From Flavobacterium sp. LPB0248 (lineage in GTDB: Bacteria > Bacteroidota > Bacteroidia > Flavobacteriales > Flavobacteriaceae): 64,000 nt of DNA. Numbering within the stretch: the stretch's first letter is position 1; each line of letters begins with the position of its first letter. This document shows, piece by piece, positions 63,340 through 64,000 of the stretch. A program made the translations under genes and the position numbers. Location of the stretch: positions 2,976,001-3,040,000 of the forward strand of contig NZ_CP058246.1 in the NCBI RefSeq assembly GCF_013388355.1, given 5' to 3'. The notes under the pieces are model-generated. The model did no database searches and had not been told where the DNA came from. It saw only the letters and a program-made list of their open reading frames with translations.

Positions 63340-64000
63340 TTATTTCTTTTCATTAAATAAATCCAACTCTTTGATCCAGCTTGTTTTTCTTTCTAATAAG
63401 AAAATGTCTAGGAAAAGCAATAAAAATGCGAATCCAATAAACCACTGAAACTGCGACTGAAACTCGGCCATTTGTGTTGCCTCAAATTCTGTTTTCTGAA
63501 TATTGTTTAAAGCATTTTTGACATATTCTAACACTTCTTTTGTGCTTCCGCCGTAAACATAGCCACCTTTTGTTGCTTTTGCAATTGTTTTTAAACCTTC
63601 TTGATTTAATTTGGTAATTACGGTTTCTCCGTTTTGATCTTTTTGATAGCCTCTTACAACACCATTTTCTTTTAGCGGAATTGTTCCTCCTCTCTCTGTA
63701 CCAACACCAATTGTAATGATTTTCATTCCTAGTTTATTGGCTTCTTCTGCAGCAGCAGCCGCGCCTTCAGAATGATCTTCACCATCAGAAATCAGAATTA
63801 ATAATTTGCTGGTTTTACTTTTTTCATCAAAGTAAGTCGAAGACAATTTAATTGCCTCGTCCAAAGATGTTCCTTGAGATGAAACCATTCCTGGACTCAT
63901 ACTTTGTAGAAACATTTTTGCAACGCTGTAATCTGATGTAATTGGTAAAACTGGGAAAGCGCTTCCTGCGTAAGCTACAATTCCAATTCTATCGCTTCCT
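63340..64000 (-). CDS. batB: BatB VWA-domain membrane protein (partial)
   Basis: The frame stays open to the right edge, so the N-terminal part is missing. The visible end shows a VWA domain (DRIGIVAYAGSAFPVLPITS, LILISDGEDHSEGA, GVGTERGGTIPL) and a C-terminal membrane helix (FQWFIGFAFLLLFLDIFLL). The MIDAS DxSxS start is outside. It would precede batC in the operon, 39 bases apart. Confidence 0.93.
   Translation of the reverse strand, partial: GSDRIGIVAYAGSAFPVLPITSDYSVAKMFLQSMSPGMVSSQGTSLDEAIKLSSTYFDEKSKTSKLLILISDGEDHSEGAAAAAEEANKLGMKIITIGVGTERGGTIPLKENGVVRGYQKDQNGETVITKLNQEGLKTIAKATKGGYVYGGSTKEVLEYVKNALNNIQKTEFEATQMAEFQSQFQWFIGFAFLLLFLDIFLLERKTSWIKELDLFNEKK

Overview
The window is a stretch of a low-GC Bacteroidota chromosome, most likely Flavobacterium. 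The signs are a Sus-type polysaccharide utilisation locus with lipoprotein-tagged glycosidases, a Bat aerotolerance operon, the HppD/HmgA/TDO aromatic catabolism genes, an A+T-rich leader instead of a Shine-Dalgarno site before most starts, and -33 TTG / -7 TAnnTTTG promoters. No tRNA, rRNA, CRISPR array, prophage or complete insertion sequence was seen.

Region 1 (1-18494, all + strand) is the right-hand part of a xyloglucan utilisation locus. It holds the end of a repeat-containing surface protein, then GH2, GH31, GH97, GH39, GH3, a BACON-GH5 endoglucanase, a sialate O-acetylesterase-like SGNH esterase and GH95. Together these could deacetylate, defucosylate, degalactosylate and dexylosylate xyloglucan and cut its glucan backbone. 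The SusC/SusD pair and any regulator must lie to the left, outside the window. Nearly every junction holds a different hairpin or palindromic repeat.

Region 2 (18779-27181) is housekeeping with some accessory genes: CvpA, two small unknown proteins, pheS, gpsA, a YqhD-like alcohol dehydrogenase, a periplasmic DJ-1/PfpI protein divergent from a LysR regulator, and a PKD lipoprotein.

Region 3 (27289-34276, all + strand) is the most interesting part. A NrtR-like Nudix regulator is followed by a divergent short Prs, a NADAR protein, KptA/Tpt1 RNA 2'-phosphotransferase, an ADP-ribosylglycohydrolase, a prolyl-4-hydroxylase-like oxygenase, a PP2A-like metallophosphatase, a nucleoside deoxyribosyltransferase-like protein and a nicotinamide phosphoribosyltransferase. 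The genes are tightly packed and the last two overlap. nadD converges on the end of the operon. The set looks like an NAD-consuming repair or de-ADP-ribosylation module coupled to its own NAD salvage. A promoter with a palindromic candidate operator lies directly before prs.

Region 4 (34499-55726, mostly - strand) carries nadD, gmk, a YicC-family RNase gene, an ArsC-like gene, rlpA, a TonB-dependent receptor without SusD, pgi, a YARHG protein, an M23 peptidase, tryptophan dioxygenase, a DUF3108 protein, hppD and hmgA (separated by a repeat-flanked four-helix-bundle gene), a patatin/beta-barrel protein and uvrC. DinB is on the + strand.

Region 5 (55833-64000) has a lipoprotein gene broken by a frameshift, a desuccinylase/aspartoacylase-like gene overlapping a 5-formyl-THF cyclo-ligase gene, a VWA lipoprotein, and the convergent bat genes batE, batD, batC and a partial batB running off the right edge.

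Dispersed palindromic repeats of at least ten families occupy the intergenic spaces. Some double as terminators.
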